Shown one piece after another: positions 60,943-64,000 of a DNA stretch of 64,000 bases. The translations under genes were made by a program, and so were the position numbers. Source of the DNA: Chitinophaga eiseniae (GTDB taxonomy: Bacteria > Bacteroidota > Bacteroidia > Chitinophagales > Chitinophagaceae); contig NZ_FUWZ01000004.1 of assembly GCF_900167135.1 (NCBI RefSeq), positions 124,001-188,000 on the forward strand. Direction: 5' to 3'. The first letter of the stretch is position 1; each line of letters begins with the position of its first letter. The notes under the pieces are model-generated. The model worked only from the letters and a program-made list of their open reading frames with translations. It had not been told where the DNA came from and searched no databases.

Positions 60943-62415
60943 ATGAAACGTCAATATATATTACCGCTTTTGGGAATGCTCACCTTCAGCGCCTGCAGTA
61001 AGGATTTTATCAACCTTACGCCGCAATCGAACCAAACAACTGCTACCTTCTTTAAGACAGCCTCCGATTTTGAGCAGGGGGTAAACGCCATCTATGACGG
61101 TCTGCAGAGTACCCAGACCTATGGCAAAGCCTACTACTACCTGATGGAGGTACGTAGTGATAACACTGATATCTGGGACAGGGGCGCCCTGGCCGGCGTG
61201 GCTTCGCAGGTAGATTTTTTTACCGAGGTGACCACCAATCCTTTTATCAGCGACGGTTATGCCGGCGCCTATGTGATCATCACGCGGGCCAATGCGGTGC
61301 TGGACCAGATAGATGCTTCCAGCATCCCCGATGCTTCCAAAAAGCAGTACAAAGGGGAGGCGCTGTTTCTCAGGGCGCTATCGTACTTCAACCTGGTACG
61401 GCTATACGGACCGGTGCCGCTGGTCACCAAAATGGAAACGACCTCGCAGGCGCTGAACCATAAAAGGAATGCTACCGCAGAAGTATATACGCAGATAGAA
61501 AATGACCTGCAGGCAGCCGTAACATTGCTTCCCGGGTCGTATACCAACGCCGGCGACTATGGCAGGGCTACCGCCGGTAGCGCTTCGGGGCTATTGGGCA
61601 AAGTGCTGGTGACACAGAAGAAATGGGCCACTGCATTGACCGCGCTGAAGAACGTGGGCAACGGTTACAGCCTGGTCAACGAATATGCCGACCTGTACAA
61701 GCCGGCCAATGTGGTGAATCCGGAGATCCTGTTTGCCGTGCGGTTCAAAAAAGGACTTAATCCTTCCGAGGGCAACAACTACTTCGCGGATATGGTGCCG
61801 GTGTCTTTCTATTATAATGGTGTGTTGTACGGCGGTTCCAATAACAACCGGCCTACCCATGACCTGGTGGCTGCTTACGAGGCCGGCGACAAACGTCTCG
61901 GCGTATCGCTGGACACTATCTATAATAATAGCGCCACGAATGTTGTCAAGGGCAATTATATAAAAAAATACCTCGATGTGCCAGGCGCTACCAACGACGG
62001 GGGCAGCAATTTCCCGGTACTGCGTTATGCCGATATCCTGTTGTTGCAGGCAGAGGCGCTTAATGAACAGGCATACAGCGCTGCTACCGGAGCCGGAACG
62101 GCGTTCGGTTTCCTGAATGCCGTGCGTAAAAGGGCCGGGCTGCCGGAGAAAACAGTGGCGGAGCTGCCGGACCAGGCCAGTTTCCGCAACGCGGTGTTCC
62201 GGGAACGGAGAACAGAGCTGGCCTTTGAAAATGACCGTTGGTTCGATCTGGCCCGTAGCACTAATGGGGTAGCGGTGTTACAGGCGCACCTGAAGCAGGA
62301 GTACAACCTGGCTACGCCGGTATTAAATGCCGACCGTCTGCTGTTTCCGATACCACAGCGTGAAATCAATATACACAACGATCCCGCCAACTTCCCGCAG
62401 AACAAAGGGTACTAG
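60943..62415 (+). CDS. RagB/SusD-family nutrient-binding lipoprotein
   Basis: A 490-aa lipoprotein with lipobox TFSAC (Cys18) followed by SKDFINLTPQSNQTTATFFK. The TPR-type core has GEALFLRALSYFNLVRLYGP and VPLVTK, and the C-terminus has RRTELAFENDRWFDLARST and LLFPIPQREINIHN. It pairs with the SusC upstream. No glycan- or peptide-degrading enzyme follows, so the nutrient cannot be named. Confidence 0.95.
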   Translation: MKRQYILPLLGMLTFSACSKDFINLTPQSNQTTATFFKTASDFEQGVNAIYDGLQSTQTYGKAYYYLMEVRSDNTDIWDRGALAGVASQVDFFTEVTTNPFISDGYAGAYVIITRANAVLDQIDASSIPDASKKQYKGEALFLRALSYFNLVRLYGPVPLVTKMETTSQALNHKRNATAEVYTQIENDLQAAVTLLPGSYTNAGDYGRATAGSASGLLGKVLVTQKKWATALTALKNVGNGYSLVNEYADLYKPANVVNPEILFAVRFKKGLNPSEGNNYFADMVPVSFYYNGVLYGGSNNNRPTHDLVAAYEAGDKRLGVSLDTIYNNSATNVVKGNYIKKYLDVPGATNDGGSNFPVLRYADILLLQAEALNEQAYSAATGAGTAFGFLNAVRKRAGLPEKTVAELPDQASFRNAVFRERRTELAFENDRWFDLARSTNGVAVLQAHLKQEYNLATPVLNADRLLFPIPQREINIHNDPANFPQNKGY

Positions 62416-62720
62416 TGGCGGGTAAGCAGGGGGCCATGAAACATGTTTATGCAGGCATATGGTGCGTGCTGCAGTCAGCGACAGCCGCCCGACAGCACCG
62501 GACAGCACCCCGTGCTGATGACCCGCACACCTTATTCCTGCGCTACTTATGGCAAAGAAATTTCTCCCGGGAACGGTGTGATATTTTCCCTGCCCGTGCG
62601 AATAATGTATAAAGACATCATCATTCTTTTTTTCGATGATGGCTTTATACCGGGAGTCGTGCCTCCGGGGAACGGGGTGTTGTCATCGTTCTGACAGTTT
62701 CAATTTAGTACCTTCGCGGT
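62416..62720. other. Intergenic region after susD with a long imperfect palindrome
   Basis: About 300 bp without a gene. TATAAAGACATCATC (62608-62622) and GATGATGGCTTTATA (62635-62649) pair over 14 of 15 positions with a T-rich 12-nt loop. This may act as a transcript end or processing site. A TACCTTCG -7 element at 62709-62716 precedes the next gene. Confidence 0.5.
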
Positions 62721-63527
62721 ATGACGAGACAAGAAACCCAATTGACGGAAACGGATGTTCAATTATTGCAAAGCCTTGGCCAGGTGAAGGGGCGTCGTTT
62801 GAGACTGCTGGTGTTTTTCACATGTGTGACGCTGGTTTTTGGATTGTTGTTGTTTATTCCTGCTGAAGCGGCTGGTTTCACCATTGGGGTGGCGTTGATC
62901 TTTTTGCTGATGTTTTCGCTTTGTTATTTTATGTGGCGGGGCGTGTGGCTGATGCGGCGGCGGAGTCAGCGCAGTATTGATAATGGCCGCAAGGGGATTA
63001 TCGAGATGCAGTTAAAAGGGCTGCAGGCCAATGGCCGTGGCGGGGTGGATTATGTGGCGGACAGTGGTGAGGTGTACCGGCTGGCGGTACCGTTGCCGGG
63101 CGTGTCTGTTCTGGGCCGGCAGCTGGCTTCCTGGTATCCCGGGGTGATCGAGTACGCTGCGGGGGCTGTGGGTGAACGTGTGCAGTTGCATATCAGCGTT
63201 ACCGGCGTACTGCTGCGGGTGGTGTATCCGGATTCGCCTGCTGTCAAAGCACCGGCGGTATTAACGGAAACGGATAAACGGTTGGTGGGCGAGCACCGCG
63301 ACGGGGAGAAAATGATTATTATAGGAAAAATTACGGAAGTACTGGTCCCTTTACAACGGGGTAAAGGGCTTCATGACACGTATATTCGTATCGGTGATAC
63401 CCTTTATCTGCTGAAACCTCTGCGGCAGACGGAGCACCCTGTCAGCCCCGGGCTGGAAGTGCATCTGCATGTACTTCCGGGAAGAAATGGCGAGGCTGAC
63501 AAAGTGTTGTACCTGTTGGGCGCCTAG
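62721..63527 (+). CDS. Two-TM membrane protein of unknown function
   Basis: A 268-aa protein: an N-terminal cytoplasmic segment of about 27 residues, two adjacent TM helices (about 28-45 and 52-70), a strongly basic stretch (RRRSQRSIDNGRKG) and a soluble C-terminal domain of two similar beta-rich halves (GEVYRLAVPLPG... and DTLYLLKPLRQTEHPVSPG). I recognise no family. A TACCTTCG -7 box ends only 4 nt before the ATG, so the mRNA may be leaderless. Confidence 0.72.
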   Translation: MTRQETQLTETDVQLLQSLGQVKGRRLRLLVFFTCVTLVFGLLLFIPAEAAGFTIGVALIFLLMFSLCYFMWRGVWLMRRRSQRSIDNGRKGIIEMQLKGLQANGRGGVDYVADSGEVYRLAVPLPGVSVLGRQLASWYPGVIEYAAGAVGERVQLHISVTGVLLRVVYPDSPAVKAPAVLTETDKRLVGEHRDGEKMIIIGKITEVLVPLQRGKGLHDTYIRIGDTLYLLKPLRQTEHPVSPGLEVHLHVLPGRNGEADKVLYLLGA

Positions 63528-63627
63528 TGGTCCTTTCAGCTGAAGATGACTACGCTGCTTTCAGACTGTCAGCCGGATTGGTCATGGCGCGTCCGTTTTT
63601 TGAGACAGCCGTCTTCAATTTCGCACG

Positions 63628-64000
63628 TTACCAGTTGCCGTCGGGATATTGTTGCAGGATGGTTTTGGCGCGCAGCTGTCCCTGTTTCATCCAGGCCTGC
63701 ATCAGCAGCCGGTCAAAACGCAGACCGGTGGGGAAATCGGGGTCCAGTTCGGCTTCGGGGCTGATGTAATAAACCCTCACCGGCGCCGTGGCTGTCTGCT
63801 GGAAATTACGCAGCACTTCCAGATCGTTTTCCCGTACGTCCTGTATGAAGATGGTGACGGCGCGTAAGAGCACATCCAGCAAACCGGTATAGTTGCTGTT
63901 GCCTGGTTGCTGGGCATCCGGATTATTGCTGAGTATATAAATACGGTGTTCCTGCCCGGGGGGAAGATTGGTGACGACTGTACGGGTAGGGATCACTTCG
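63628..64000 (-). CDS. Patatin-like phospholipase, 3' part only (5' end off window)
   Basis: The last about 124 codons of a minus-strand gene that continues past the window edge. The reading frame stays open through position 64000. The visible part starts EVIPTRTVVTNLPPGQEHRI, then YILSNNPDA, and ends with GLRFDRLLMQAWMKQGQLRA. This fits the C-terminal part of patatin-like proteins after the DGG motif (usually followed by xIPxxxA). The catalytic GxSxG and DGG are outside the window, so the call is tentative. Confidence 0.5.
   Translation of the reverse strand, partial: EVIPTRTVVTNLPPGQEHRIYILSNNPDAQQPGNSNYTGLLDVLLRAVTIFIQDVRENDLEVLRNFQQTATAPVRVYYISPEAELDPDFPTGLRFDRLLMQAWMKQGQLRAKTILQQYPDGNW

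Overview
The window looks like chromosome from a Bacteroidota species close to Chitinophaga. The evidence is two SusC/SusD outer-membrane pairs, an ECF sigma / FecR anti-sigma pair, LytS/LytTR signalling, promoters with the Bacteroidetes -7 element TAnnTTTG (or TAnnTTCG), little Shine-Dalgarno signal and moderately GC-rich coding DNA. No rRNA, tRNA, CRISPR array, integrase or transposase was seen.

Layout. 1-7.0 kb: a small membrane protein, a sensor kinase, a divergent HxlR regulator/SDR pair with a palindromic operator, then a run of SDR, extended SDR, LytS-type kinase and LytTR regulator. 7-14 kb: mixed single genes (surface protein with the NVGIGT...LPEIP C-terminal module, SMI1/KNR4 protein, VOC protein, macro domain, DoxX, lactonase, steroid-5-alpha-reductase-like enzyme with an extended SDR) and a decayed trans-sulfuration enzyme pseudogene. 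14-21 kb: a copper island on the minus strand: multicopper oxidase fused to a barrel-like tail, DUF3347 protein, HMA metallochaperone, ferredoxin reductase, Cu P-type ATPase and AraC regulator. Three promoters in the island share an 11-bp direct repeat at exactly 21-bp spacing, always 22 bp upstream of the -7 element.

21.0-45.5 kb: a near-complete extracellular contractile injection system (eCIS) on the minus strand. In transcription order: PAAR tip, DUF4255 protein, unknown protein, one sheath, two tube proteins, DUF5908, LysM protein, VgrG-like spike, gp25, baseplate J, a second large baseplate protein, a 1084-aa protein with SprB/PKD-like segments (possible fibre), tape measure, a 1119-aa DUF4157 protein, a Tdi1-like immunity protein and the AAA+ ATPase. 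The DUF4157 protein ends in a domain with an HxxD motif resembling the Tde1/Ntox15 DNases. Together with the adjacent Tdi1-like gene this suggests a toxin-immunity pair carried by an eCIS, implying bacterial targets. This is the most interesting part of the window.

45.7-55.3 kb: a minus-strand nutrient cluster: ECF sigma, FecR, SusC with STN domain, SusD, arylsulfotransferase-like lipoprotein and di-haem cytochrome c. A 33-bp perfect inverted repeat separates fecR from susC. 55.4-64 kb: a secreted protein of unknown function, an alpha/beta hydrolase, a second SusC/SusD pair without STN or sigma/anti-sigma genes, a two-TM protein, and the 3' part of a patatin-like gene running off the window end.
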